A stretch of 37,217 bases of DNA from Singulisphaera sp. GP187 (GCA_945871815.1 CAMBXM010000018.1:1-37217), one strand, 5' to 3'; counted from the stretch's first letter, positions 8,282 to 16,980 are shown. The notes: generated by a model not told the origin, from the letters alone. A program made the numbers and translations.

Positions 8282-9445
8282 ATGGCTACCAAGAAGAAGT
8301 TCACTCCGGCTCCGCCAAAGCCCAAGAAGCCGCGCGCAGCGCTATCGCCCCTCGACAAGGTCACGATGCGCGAGATCACCAAGTGCGCCGAGCACGTGCA
8401 CACGAAGGTGGAGAAGCTCGACAAGCCGGAACTCAAGTTCCCGGATCGCTCGCTCAAGAACGCGCGCTACGACAAGAAGGACGGCTACTTCGTCATGGGC
8501 CGCTCGCGCGTGGAACGCACGATGACCGTCAACACGGTCAAGTCCTTTGCGCAGACGCTCAAGATGATGTCGCTGTCGAAGGAACTAGTCGAAGCCGACG
8601 ACTTCGCCACCAAGCGAGAAGCGTACTACGTGTCGAAGAACTGGGACGAGGCCAAGTTCGACGAGCAGCCCGAGTCCGACGCGGTGATGGATGACATCGA
8701 AGCGCTGTTCTCCCTCGAAGGGATCATGCGCGAACATCTGCGGTTCAAGGCCGACGAGCACGGCGGCAAGGTCGCTGGCGAGTTGATCGTGCTCGATCGC
8801 GACCGCGAATCAGGCCGGCCACTGCGCATCGACTGCACCGGCTTTGGTTCGGGCGCCTACTCGATCCCGTCCTCGGTCGAACACCTCGGCTTCGAGACCA
8901 AGGCCAAGTTCGTCCTGGTCATCGAGACGATCGGTATGTTCGAACGCCTCAGCCAGCACAATTTCTGGCGCACGGCGAGCTGCATCCTGATCGGCACCGC
9001 CGGTGTGCCGACGCGCGCGACGCGACGCTTCGTGCGCAAACTCAGCGACGACCACAAGCTGCCGGTCTACGCCTTCAACGACTGCGATCCTTACGCCTTC
9101 TCCAACATCTACCGCACCTTGAAGGTCGGCTCGGGCAACGCCGTGCACCTGAACCAGTTCTTCTGCGTTCCGCACGCGCACTTCCTCGGCGTCACGCCAC
9201 AGGACATCGTCGACTATGACCTGCCGACGCACGGCCTGAAGGACGTCGACATCAAACGCGCGCGCGACATGCTGAAGAACGACCCGTTCTTCCAAGCCCA
9301 CAAGGAATGGCAGGCCGCCATCGAGATGATGCTGAAGTCCGGCCAACGCGCCGAGCAGCAGGCGCTGGCGAAGCACGGCCTCAACTTTGTGATCGACGAG
9401 TATCTGCCGGAGAAGCTGAAGAAGGTGAAGGCCTTCCTGCCGTGA
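8282..9445 (+). CDS. top6A: DNA topoisomerase VI subunit A (Spo11-like DNA-cleaving subunit)
   Basis: A 387-residue catalytic subunit. It makes the transient double-strand break through a tyrosine; the adjacent YY pair at 115-116 in KREAYYVSK within the winged-helix domain marks the site. The Toprim metal residues are present: E215 in IETIGMFERL and D267/D269 in NDCDPYAFSNIYRTL. Their 52-residue spacing matches what I recall for archaeal Top6A. The N-terminal 20 residues are basic (KKK, PKPKKPR). The start at 8282 is the first ATG after a 44-base gap following top6B; no strong ribosome site is visible, so expression probably depends on the upstream gene. The stop codon lies in a tandem octamer repeat, followed by a long hairpin. 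Confidence 0.96.
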   Translation: MATKKKFTPAPPKPKKPRAALSPLDKVTMREITKCAEHVHTKVEKLDKPELKFPDRSLKNARYDKKDGYFVMGRSRVERTMTVNTVKSFAQTLKMMSLSKELVEADDFATKREAYYVSKNWDEAKFDEQPESDAVMDDIEALFSLEGIMREHLRFKADEHGGKVAGELIVLDRDRESGRPLRIDCTGFGSGAYSIPSSVEHLGFETKAKFVLVIETIGMFERLSQHNFWRTASCILIGTAGVPTRATRRFVRKLSDDHKLPVYAFNDCDPYAFSNIYRTLKVGSGNAVHLNQFFCVPHAHFLGVTPQDIVDYDLPTHGLKDVDIKRARDMLKNDPFFQAHKEWQAAIEMMLKSGQRAEQQALAKHGLNFVIDEYLPEKLKKVKAFLP

Positions 9446-9470
9446 GGTCGTGAGGTCGCGAGGTCGCGAG
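9443..9470 (+). repeat. Tandem octamer repeat spanning the top6A stop codon
   Basis: Three and a half copies of an 8-base unit: TGAGGTCG, TGAGGTCG, CGAGGTCG, then CGAG. The TGA of the first copy is the stop codon. The last half unit also forms part of the following hairpin stem. Confidence 0.85.
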
Positions 9471-9500
9471 CTGACGGGGCCGCACGACCGTCAGTTCGCG
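9465..9500. terminator. 13-bp hairpin between convergent top6A and the YbjN-like gene
   Basis: CGCGAGCTGACGG (9465-9477) pairs with CCGTCAGTTCGCG (9488-9500) with one G-U, around a 10-base loop. No T tract follows in either direction. It sits between convergent genes, so it may slow or end transcription from both sides or protect the 3' ends. Confidence 0.6.
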
Positions 9501-9528
9501 CAAGTCCCGACAGCTCTCACCGCAGGTC

Positions 9529-10053
9529 TCACTTCATGTCGTTCGCGCCGTTCAGCCACGCATCCGTCTCCTCGCCGACGGCATCGACGAAGCGCACGAG
9601 GTCGCGCAACTCCTTGACCCGCGGATGATCGGCCGAGAGCGTCTCGGGCAGGTCCGTCGCGTCGAACTGCAGACCAAAGCGGATGGCCCACGTGCCCCCC
9701 TCGTTCAGCATGTAGAAGGCGCCGAGCTTCTTCGCCTGCGCGAAGACTCTGCGCATCAGCGCCTCGTCGGGCGCCGCCGCGGCCCCGATCCACACGGTGG
9801 TGTAGATGTTGTGGCAGACGAGTCCGTTGGTCTGGTTTGGCGCCAAGGCCACGCAAACCGTCTGCTTGCGGTCGCCGTCGTGGTCGAACCTCGCCAGCAG
9901 CGACAGGCCGCTCTCGCTTTGTTCGAAGGCGATCGCCGTAGCGCTCATCGCAGTGCGAAGGCGTGCTTTCGCAGCCTCGACTTCCGGCGCGGGATCTTGA
10001 AGAACGCAACACAGCGCGGCAGCCAGCGCACCGATCCACAGCGTCGCAATCAC
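9529..10053 (-). CDS. Small exported protein with a YbjN/chaperone-like domain
   Basis: A 174-residue protein with a hydrophobic N-terminus (about residues 1-17) that looks like a signal peptide. The remainder has the alternating pattern of a YbjN or secretion-chaperone fold: FEQSESGLSLLARF, then TVCVAL, a helix VFAQAKKLGAFYMLN, a strand TWAIRFGLQF and a C-terminal helix LVRFVDAVGEETDAWL. I recognise no specific function. The GTG start at 10053 overlaps the stop of the ankyrin gene in a GTGA arrangement, so translation is coupled. The C-terminal region of that ankyrin protein has the same order of segments, so the two may share a domain. It ends before the hairpin downstream of top6A. Confidence 0.7.
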   Translation of the reverse strand: MIATLWIGALAAALCCVLQDPAPEVEAAKARLRTAMSATAIAFEQSESGLSLLARFDHDGDRKQTVCVALAPNQTNGLVCHNIYTTVWIGAAAAPDEALMRRVFAQAKKLGAFYMLNEGGTWAIRFGLQFDATDLPETLSADHPRVKELRDLVRFVDAVGEETDAWLNGANDMK

Positions 10054-12083
10054 AGTCGATCCTCCGAGTCGAGTTCCTTCTCCATTGCGTCTGCCGTGGA
10101 CCGCACCACGTTCAGATAGGCATCCAACTGCTGCTTCGTGATCGCCGTAGCCGCTGCCACCCGGAACCGGATGCGCCAGTTTGGTTGCTCCTCGCTCGGC
10201 TCTTCGAGCACGAAGCCTCCGAGGCGGTAGCGCTTGCGGAACACGGTGGTCAGCACCTCAGCGCTCGGCGCCTCGGGCCGGTCGTACGACAGCGAGAAGA
10301 TCTCCTGAACCGAGAGGCTCTCGAAGGTCTCGACGGTACGGCCAAGGCAGACGATCTGACTGCGCCCGGACGCCGCCTCGTGGAAGCGAATGACATAGAA
10401 ATCGTCGACGGCCTCGAACTGCAGATTCGCGGCATCCAGCTTCGCGCCCAGCGGATCGCGCGCGTGCGCAAAAGCGGGCGCAACGCCCGCTCGCACCAGC
10501 GCGAGCACGGCTTCGTCCGCCAATTCCTCAGCAACGGACAGGGCCGACTCTGGCTCACGCAACGGGGGACTCCACCGGCGGGCAGGCTCTGCGCCGGCGG
10601 CGAGCAGTTGTCCGATCGCGGCGAGATTCCTCTGGCGCACGGCCGTGATCAGCGGCGTGTCATGCGAGAGCGACGGCGGCAGGTTCACGTCGGCGCCGGC
10701 GCCGAGCAGCACCGCCACACAATCCACACAGTCACCCGAGATGGCAGCGATCAGCGGCGGGTCGTAGAGGCCGAATTCGACGGCGAAGTCGATCCGCTTG
10801 CCACCGCGTTCGCAGAGCCACTTCAAGCCCGCCGCGTTGGCGCCGCGTGCAGCTTCCGCAACCGCCATGTTCAAGGTCTCGTCGTCGACGCGGTCGATCA
10901 GTAGTGCTGCCACCTCGAGGCGGCCTTGCGCAGCCGCCACGCCGAGCGCGGTGGTGTACAGATAGGAAAACGACGGGTCGGCACCGCAGGCGAGCAGCGC
11001 GCGAACCACGGCCATTGCCTTGGCTCCATCCTCGATCCCGGCAGCGCGCACCAGAGCCTGATCGGCGAGCTCCTGGTCGGCACCATTGGCGAGCAGTAGC
11101 GCCATGGTCTCAAGGTCTCCGCGCGCCGCAGCACCGGGCAGAGCTGGAGTCTTGAGGAGCATCTGGACGGCGGGATTGCCACCGGCGGTCAGCAGCGCCT
11201 GAACGCGCTCCTTGCGGTCCCCGTGCTCGCAACCCGCGGCGTTGGCAAGGGCATCGTCGAGCGCGGCTCGACCTGGAGCACCCTTCGCCAACATGGCACG
11301 CAGCATCTCCAGCGAGCCGATCTGCGCCGCGACGCCCAGCGGCGTGTCGCTGGCAAAGCCGGCGACGAGGAACAAGTCGACGCGGCAGCCGGCCGCGATA
11401 CAGGTTTCGACCAGCGCGAGGTCGCCCTTTCGAACAGCGCCCATCAGCAGCGAGAGCGTGCCGTCGTTGGCGTTGGGACTTGCACCGTCTCCGATGGCAC
11501 CGTTGGCCGCGTCCAAGTCGCCGGCTTGCAGCGCAGCCAGGAACGACGCATTCGCATCCCAGCTGGTTTCGAACAGCTCGGTCAGCTCCGGCGCCTCTTC
11601 GACATAGGTACCCGCGCGGACACCCTTGGCATCTTCCGGATCGAGACGCGCACCGATTCTGATCAGGTGGCGCGCCATCTCGAGCCGCTTGGCCAAGGCG
11701 GCATACATCAGCGGCGTGTGGTTGCTGCTGTCTCCGGCTTCAAGACGCGCACCGTGGGCAACGAGCAGGTCGATCAGCGGCGCCGAATCCGCGAGGACGG
11801 CGTGGATCAGCGGCGTTCGGTCCTTGGTCTCGTCCTCGCCGGCGCCCATGCCGACGTTGGGATTGGCGCCGGCGGCGAGGGCCGCCGCGGCCGCCGTGCA
11901 ATCGACCTGGTCGATCGCTTCGCACAGGCGCTTGGCCAACGCGGCCTCAGTATCCGCCGAGCGCACCCCGCTGCTGGCCCGAGGCGTGGGCAGGACGAAG
12001 GGCGGATCTTCGGACTGAGCCTTCAGCGGGACAACCAGCGCAAGCCAGAGCGGCAGGGCATGCAGCAGTAGTGGACGAAACAT
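10050..12083 (-). CDS. Exported ankyrin-repeat protein with C-terminal YbjN-like domain
   Basis: A 677-residue protein from an ATG at 12083. The first 21 residues (MFRPLLLHALPLWLALVVPL then KAQ) form a signal peptide; longer upstream reading lacks one. Ankyrin units run through most of residues 60-550, shown by TPLIHAVLADSAPLIDLLVAHGA, TPLMYAALAKRLEMARHLIRIGA, TPLGVAAQIGSLEMLRAMLA and TPLITAVRQRNLAAIGQLLAAGA. The last 120 residues are not ankyrin and carry a helix/strand pattern ending in WRIRFRVAAA and a helix with ADAMEKEL. Ankyrin repeats bind proteins; export implies a partner in the periplasm or outside. The next gene overlaps by 4 bases and encodes a small exported protein that may be related to this C-terminal domain. 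Confidence 0.82.
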   Translation of the reverse strand: MFRPLLLHALPLWLALVVPLKAQSEDPPFVLPTPRASSGVRSADTEAALAKRLCEAIDQVDCTAAAAALAAGANPNVGMGAGEDETKDRTPLIHAVLADSAPLIDLLVAHGARLEAGDSSNHTPLMYAALAKRLEMARHLIRIGARLDPEDAKGVRAGTYVEEAPELTELFETSWDANASFLAALQAGDLDAANGAIGDGASPNANDGTLSLLMGAVRKGDLALVETCIAAGCRVDLFLVAGFASDTPLGVAAQIGSLEMLRAMLAKGAPGRAALDDALANAAGCEHGDRKERVQALLTAGGNPAVQMLLKTPALPGAAARGDLETMALLLANGADQELADQALVRAAGIEDGAKAMAVVRALLACGADPSFSYLYTTALGVAAAQGRLEVAALLIDRVDDETLNMAVAEAARGANAAGLKWLCERGGKRIDFAVEFGLYDPPLIAAISGDCVDCVAVLLGAGADVNLPPSLSHDTPLITAVRQRNLAAIGQLLAAGAEPARRWSPPLREPESALSVAEELADEAVLALVRAGVAPAFAHARDPLGAKLDAANLQFEAVDDFYVIRFHEAASGRSQIVCLGRTVETFESLSVQEIFSLSYDRPEAPSAEVLTTVFRKRYRLGGFVLEEPSEEQPNWRIRFRVAAATAITKQQLDAYLNVVRSTADAMEKELDSEDRL

Positions 12084-12389
12084 GCGCGTGAATCGGCGAT
12101 GCGGGGAAGCGAGGACAAGCAGAAGCCGCGACGACGGAACCCGGCTCGCCGACCACGGCACCCCTGAACCGGTCCAGCAAGACGTTTTGGCTGCTTCCGA
12201 ACATGGGACCGGACGAAACCCCCTCGTTGGTACCGAAACTGCGGATGCGCCTCTACGTACGCGCTGCAAATGCAGGGACTCGCCAACCAGGGGCGCATCG
12301 CTAGACTCTCCTGGCGGTCCCGGAGCTTTGAGCCTGCCCACCAGCCTGGACCCTCCTTCCCCCCACCCGTTCCCGCATCACCCGATCCC
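12084..12389. other. Divergent intergenic region between ankyrin and Cys-rich exported genes
   Basis: These 306 bases separate two diverging genes and must hold both promoters. For the plus gene the best -10 is TAGACT at 12302-12307, implying a leader of about 75 bases whose last half is a pyrimidine-rich tract (near 12350-12365). No convincing -35, ribosome site or hairpin was found. Nothing resembling a third gene is present. Confidence 0.5.
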
Positions 12390-14636
12390 ATGCGTAAACT
12401 CGTACTTGCGACCCTGGCCGCGACCGTGGCTAGTTCTCTGTTGGCACAGTCCAACACCGTTGCTGGCCTCGACGGCCGATTGACCGACGTCAACAGCCTG
12501 ACCTACTGGGGTCGCAACGGCGCGGCCCACCCGAATGGCAACGCCGGCATGTCGATGCTCAACACGATGTGCAACCCGGGTTCGATCAACATCCCGTGGC
12601 AGGCGCCGATGCAGCCAAACCACCCGATGTTCGGCTTCATTGCCACCCGCGAAACGGGCGGGCGCATGGTGCAGGTCAGCGACTGGTCCTACTGCAAGCA
12701 CGCGTTCACCTCGACGAACTTCAACGGCGCCTGCGGCACGTGCCAGAACCCTGGCACCGGATCGCTGATGGGCATCAACTGCTCGGATACCTACGGAGCC
12801 GGTAACAACGGCGACCGCACCTACCTCGGCCCGCCCGCCGAGATCGACCCGTGGCTCGGCGTCTGGAACCCTGTCGGCAGCTACTTCGACAAGGGCTTCC
12901 CGGAAGTCGCATCCCCCGCCAACGGCGACGGCGCCCGCAGCAACATCACGCCAACGGACGCGGTCATGAACCGCATGACCATCAAGGAGAGCGACCTGCT
13001 CACGGCCGGCACGTTCTACTACGGCATCCAACTCATCCATCGCGGCGAGGCCGTCGCCAACCGCGGTGACAATCTCGCTTCGCGCGGCTTTGCTCCGACC
13101 TGGAACGGGACGCAGTGGTCGTTCGCCAACACGGCAGCACAGGCCTACGGCTCGATCCTCTCGCGCTGGAGTGGCGCCACCGGCAACAGCGCCACCAATG
13201 GCGCCGACGACGGCCGCATTTTCGTCGCCTCCAAGGTCACGACGATCGTCGGCGGCTTCCACTACGAATACGGCGTACACAACGTCGACTCGAACCGCGG
13301 CATCGCCTCGTTCCGCATCCCCGTCGGCGCCGGTGCTACGGTCACGGCCTTCGGCTTCCGCGACATCGACACCGATGCGCTGAACAACTGGGTCGGCGCG
13401 CGCGTTGGCAACGAGATCGTCTTCACGGCTCCGGGCAACAACCCGCAGAACTGGAACACCGTGTTCAACTGCTGGTTCGATTGCACGCAGGCGCCGAGCA
13501 CGGGCCTGTTCCACTGCAACGCCGCGCGCATCGGCGCCGGCAGCCTGACTACCTCGGTCCAGAGCCAGGTTCCGAGTGGCATCCCGACGGCGTTCAACAC
13601 GATCCTCGGCGCCGGTTGCGCCGGCGGTTCGGGCCCCTGCACTAGCTCGGTCTATGAGCTCTTCGCCAACGGCGCCGCGTTCGACCTCAATGGCACCAAC
13701 ATGGGCTTTGCCCTCTCTGGCCAGAACTACGTGTTCGGCCCCGCCAGCGGCGGCACGGGCTACCAGGCCGTTCCGACCGGCACCGTGATCGCGAACGGCG
13801 ACGATGTGTCGGCGACGGTCGCACTGCCGTTCACGTTGAGCTACCCGGGTGGCTCGACCCAGACGCTGCACGTCTGCTCGAACGGTTTCATCTCGCCAGT
13901 CAACAACGGCACCTCGTTCACTCCGAGCGCCAGCGCCTTCCTCACTGGCGCCGCGTGCTGGGCCATGGGCTGGCACGACCTGAACCCCTCGGCCGGCGGC
14001 CAGATCCTGGCGAACGTCACACCGACCTCAGCCCGTATCTCGTTCTTGAACGTCCGCAGCTTTGCCGGCGTTGGCACCGTCAACCTGCAGTTCGAGTTCC
14101 TGTCGAACAACCGCGTCAACTGCTACTGGGGCACGTCGAGCTTCACCAGCTCTGGCGGCGTCCTGGCTGGCTGGACTCCTGGCAACGGCGCAACCGATCC
14201 CGGTAGCTCCAACCTGACGACGGCCGTCCCTGCAGGCCTGACGCTGTGCCCCGGCGCGGCGAACCTCCTCCCGCTGGCTCTCGATGCCAGCGCCCGTCCG
14301 GTGATGGGCACCACGATCGCGATGAACACGACCAACATCCCGGCCGGCACGTCGATCGCGGCGCTGCTCTTCACGCCGACGCTGGCGACCCCGCCGATCG
14401 ATCTCACGCCAATCGGTATGGCTGGCTGCTTCGCCTATATCGATCCGGTCAGTGCTCAGACGTTCAACTCGGCATTCGCGCCGGTCACGTCGTGGAGCCA
14501 GAACGTCTCGATCCCGGCGAACCCCGTGTTCGTCGGCGTGGCGATCGGCTGGCAGTCGATCACGTTCAGCCCGAACACGACGGCTGCGGGCATCATCTCG
14601 TCGAACGGTCTCGTGACCCTGCTCGCGGCGCAGTGA
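12390..14636 (+). CDS. Large Cys-rich exported protein with repeated-type C-terminal domain
   Basis: A 748-residue protein. The signal peptide is clear (MRKLVLATLAATVASSLLAQ, cleaved after about 20). The first 400 residues hold several cysteines (CNPGS, CKHAF, CGTC, CSDTYG) that could form disulfides, and conserved-looking Trp/Gly segments I cannot assign to a family. Around 470-640 is a beta-rich segment beginning VPTGTVIANGDDVSATVALP, with VCSNGFISP and a late NCYWGTSS, that resembles an extracellular nidogen-like module. The last 120 residues (RPVMGTTIAM ... IPANPVFVGVAIGWQ ... SSNGLVTLLA) match in pattern the C-terminus of the di-haem peroxidase at 31198-32856. Function unknown; it is probably an abundant surface or secreted protein. 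A classic terminator follows. The long form from 12270 was rejected because it lacks a signal peptide. Confidence 0.82.
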   Translation: MRKLVLATLAATVASSLLAQSNTVAGLDGRLTDVNSLTYWGRNGAAHPNGNAGMSMLNTMCNPGSINIPWQAPMQPNHPMFGFIATRETGGRMVQVSDWSYCKHAFTSTNFNGACGTCQNPGTGSLMGINCSDTYGAGNNGDRTYLGPPAEIDPWLGVWNPVGSYFDKGFPEVASPANGDGARSNITPTDAVMNRMTIKESDLLTAGTFYYGIQLIHRGEAVANRGDNLASRGFAPTWNGTQWSFANTAAQAYGSILSRWSGATGNSATNGADDGRIFVASKVTTIVGGFHYEYGVHNVDSNRGIASFRIPVGAGATVTAFGFRDIDTDALNNWVGARVGNEIVFTAPGNNPQNWNTVFNCWFDCTQAPSTGLFHCNAARIGAGSLTTSVQSQVPSGIPTAFNTILGAGCAGGSGPCTSSVYELFANGAAFDLNGTNMGFALSGQNYVFGPASGGTGYQAVPTGTVIANGDDVSATVALPFTLSYPGGSTQTLHVCSNGFISPVNNGTSFTPSASAFLTGAACWAMGWHDLNPSAGGQILANVTPTSARISFLNVRSFAGVGTVNLQFEFLSNNRVNCYWGTSSFTSSGGVLAGWTPGNGATDPGSSNLTTAVPAGLTLCPGAANLLPLALDASARPVMGTTIAMNTTNIPAGTSIAALLFTPTLATPPIDLTPIGMAGCFAYIDPVSAQTFNSAFAPVTSWSQNVSIPANPVFVGVAIGWQSITFSPNTTAAGIISSNGLVTLLAAQ

Positions 14637-14724
14637 TTCGCAGCATGGTGACTCGCAGTATCGTGAATTGAGCCTGCGAGGCAGCCAACGATCGATTGCG
14701 CCGGGCGACCGGCGCATTCGCACG

Positions 14725-14764
14725 ACGCGCGGGCGGCAGCGATGCCGACCGCGCGTTTTCGTTT
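14725..14764 (+). terminator. Rho-independent terminator after the Cys-rich exported gene
   Basis: A 14-bp stem with one mismatch: ACGCGCGGGCGGCA (14725-14738), loop GCGA, TGCCGACCGCGCGT (14743-14756), followed by TTTTCGTTT. It is the clearest classic terminator in the window together with the one at 28305. Confidence 0.85.
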
Positions 14765-14773
14765 CTAAGGCGA

Positions 14774-14779
14774 CATACT
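14774..14779 (+). promoter_or_regulatory. CATACT, weak -10 candidate for the pseudouridine synthase
   Basis: CATACT lies 9 bases before the ATG at 14789, just after the terminator. It matches TATACT except at the first base, so it is weaker than the TANNNT elements elsewhere. Confidence 0.3.
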
Positions 14780-14788
14780 GGGATCTGC

Positions 14789-15796
14789 ATGACCGACGCC
14801 TCGGACGAGACCGTGCTGCGTTCGCGCGTACCGCCAGCAGCCGACGGGAAGCGCATCGCCGAGTGGCTGTCCACGCGGTTCCGCTACCTCGACGAGGCGA
14901 GTTGGCGCAGCGAGATCGAGGCGGGCCGGGTGCAACGGAACGGCAAGCCCGCCGGCGCCGATGACCGCATGCGCCGCGGTGATGAGATCGCCTACCGGCC
15001 CATCCACCAGGAACCGCGCGCCAACACGGCCATCGAGATGATCCACGACGACGCGGCCTTCGCGGTCGTCTTCAAGCCCGCGCATCTGGTCGCGCACGCG
15101 GATGGAGCATTCGTTCAGAACACCTTCTTTCGCGTGCTCGAGCGTCACTTCCGGGACCTTGGCCAGCAGCCAACTCTGGCGCTGGCCCACCGACTCGATC
15201 GCGAGACCAGCGGCCTCATGGTCGTGACCAAGTCGGCGACCGCAAGTCGGGCCATGCAGCAGCAGTTCACTGCCGGAACCGTGGCCAAGGAGTACCTCGC
15301 AATCGCGCATGGCGTGGTCGCGGACGACGAGTTGGCGGTGGATGGGGCCATCGGCCGCGACGAGCGCAGCGAGATCACGATCCGCCGCGCCGTGGTCGAC
15401 CCAGGTGCGATCGGTGCGCAGCGGGCGCGGACGAGCTTTCGCGTCGAGCAGCGGCTTCGGGCGCACACGCTGTTGCGCGCGCTGCCAGAAACCGGGCGCA
15501 CACACCAGATCCGCGTGCACTTGACCCATGCCGGGCACCCGCTCGTCGGCGACAAGCTGTATGGCCGCAGCGACGCCGAGTACCTCGAGTACGTGCGCTT
15601 CGTCAAGGCCGGCGGCGAGCCGTGGTGGGATGGACGGCTGCAGGCCGGTCGCCAATTGCTGCACGCCGCCTCGCTGCGCTTTGCCCACCCGCTCACGAAC
15701 GCACCGCTGCACTTCGAGGCGCCGATGCCGGAGGACATGCGCACCTTCTTGCGCGAAGGCGGGCCATCCTGCCAGAGGCCGATGCCACCGCCATGA
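14789..15796 (+). CDS. RluA-family 23S rRNA/tRNA pseudouridine synthase
   Basis: A 335-residue enzyme that isomerises uridine to pseudouridine in structured RNA. An S4-like RNA-binding region (about 18-75: ADGKRIAEWLSTRF ... GRVQRNGKPA) precedes the catalytic domain. The signature HRLDRETSG at 134-142 carries the catalytic D137. Later blocks AKEYLAIAHG, LLRALPETGRTHQIRVHL and GHPLVGDKLYG are standard for the family. The exact target position cannot be told from sequence; RluA, RluC and RluD groups share these motifs. The ATG at 14789 follows the terminator by 24 bases, so it is its own transcription unit. The gene converges on the glycosidase-like gene with 20 bases between. Confidence 0.92.
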   Translation: MTDASDETVLRSRVPPAADGKRIAEWLSTRFRYLDEASWRSEIEAGRVQRNGKPAGADDRMRRGDEIAYRPIHQEPRANTAIEMIHDDAAFAVVFKPAHLVAHADGAFVQNTFFRVLERHFRDLGQQPTLALAHRLDRETSGLMVVTKSATASRAMQQQFTAGTVAKEYLAIAHGVVADDELAVDGAIGRDERSEITIRRAVVDPGAIGAQRARTSFRVEQRLRAHTLLRALPETGRTHQIRVHLTHAGHPLVGDKLYGRSDAEYLEYVRFVKAGGEPWWDGRLQAGRQLLHAASLRFAHPLTNAPLHFEAPMPEDMRTFLREGGPSCQRPMPPP

Positions 15797-15816
15797 CCGA
15801 CAGCAGACTGCTGCGG

Positions 15817-16974
15817 TCACCAACGCCGCGAGGGCGTGCTCTTCAGCCAGTCCGCGACACCGCGCTGGAGTTCTTGCTGCACGGACGCGGGCACATCCTT
15901 GGTCGCGCCGAACAACGAGCGGTAGTTGAACGCGCCGACGCCGCGGACACCGGCCTCGATGGCGATGTCGATCTGGGCCTTCACTTGCTGCGCCGACGTG
16001 CACTTGTAGAGCCCGATCCCGGCAATGACAGGAACGCTCCCTGCAGCACCCACACAACCAGCAATGCGCGAGGCCGACAGCCCGTCATCGGCCGTGTAGT
16101 TCATCGGCACAACCGCATCGACGAGGCCGCGGCGGCACCACTCGGGCCAGTCCTGAAGCACCTTGTTGCGTGCCACTTCGATGTCGGCAAACACCGCAAC
16201 ACTGAGCGGCACCTTCTTGCCACCGCCCTGGGTGGCAGCCCGAACATCGGCGACGAGCCGCGTCACGCACTCGCGTTGCCACGTCTGCACCGCGGCAGCA
16301 TCCATCGGTCGCCTGCCCGTTGCTTCCGCGAACAACGCCATGGTCGCCGAATCGGTGCCGAGCGGCCCGACCGCCACCGGCTCAGGCTCGGGGAAGCGGA
16401 TGTAGTCGAGCTGCAAACCGTCCACCTCATAGCGGGTCACCACTTCGCGGCAGATCGCGGTGAGGTAGCGACGGACTTCGGGCAGACAGGGATTGAGGCC
16501 GAGGTACTTGCCGCCCTTGCGCGAGGGCGGCTGGCCCTTGCGGTCGCGCAAGAACCACTCCTGCCGACTGTGCCACAACTGGCGCGCGTCGCCTGGATCC
16601 TCGGTTCCGACCCAACCAGGCATCATGTTGACCCAGGCGCAGAGCTTCATCCCGCGAGCGTGAGCGGCCCGTACTGCCGTTGCCAACGGATCGAAGCCAG
16701 GGTCGCGGTGGTCCAACTGCTCGGACCACACCTCGATGCTGCTCGGGTAAAACACTGTGCCGTTGCCGCGAGCTTGGAAGATCACGGTGTCGAAGCCAAA
16801 CCGATGGCACTGTTCGATGGCACGCTCGATGTCCTCCGCCGAACTCCAGTCCCATCGATCGACCCAGACCGAACGGCCGAGCTGCGGGTGGAGCGACGGT
16901 CGACCCGCACAGCCAGGGACTGCGAGCAGGATGCTCAGAGCGGTCCAGCGTACGATCCAGCGACACCCGTCCAT
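15817..16974 (-). CDS. GHL10-type (family 10-like) glycosidase lipoprotein
   Basis: A 385-residue protein. The start at ATG 16974 gives a lipoprotein signal with lipobox VPGC (C22); a GTG at 17010 would prepend 12 residues, and TACGCT 6 bases before the ATG supports the shorter form. The body matches the glycosyl-hydrolase-like GHL10/YngK group, a TIM barrel: RSVWVDRWDW start, FDTVIFQARGNGTVFYPS, GMKLCAWVNMMPG, the YEVDGLQLDYIRFP block (about 195-208) with the conserved acidic residues, VPLSVAVFADI, and DAVVPMNYTADD. Related proteins act on cell-wall or exported polysaccharides. Neighbouring sugar-nucleotide and glycosyltransferase genes fit a surface polysaccharide role, but the substrate is unknown. 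Confidence 0.87.
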   Translation of the reverse strand: MDGCRWIVRWTALSILLAVPGCAGRPSLHPQLGRSVWVDRWDWSSAEDIERAIEQCHRFGFDTVIFQARGNGTVFYPSSIEVWSEQLDHRDPGFDPLATAVRAAHARGMKLCAWVNMMPGWVGTEDPGDARQLWHSRQEWFLRDRKGQPPSRKGGKYLGLNPCLPEVRRYLTAICREVVTRYEVDGLQLDYIRFPEPEPVAVGPLGTDSATMALFAEATGRRPMDAAAVQTWQRECVTRLVADVRAATQGGGKKVPLSVAVFADIEVARNKVLQDWPEWCRRGLVDAVVPMNYTADDGLSASRIAGCVGAAGSVPVIAGIGLYKCTSAQQVKAQIDIAIEAGVRGVGAFNYRSLFGATKDVPASVQQELQRGVADWLKSTPSRRW

Positions 16975-16980
16975 CCACCC

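Noticed and set aside
12378-13976. 532-codon minus-strand open frame
   Set aside because: Mirror of the signal-peptide protein at 12390; no signal, motif or ribosome site.
14765-16057. 430-codon minus-strand open frame across the pseudouridine synthase
   Set aside because: Antisense to well-supported RluA motifs and crosses into the glycosidase gene in another frame.
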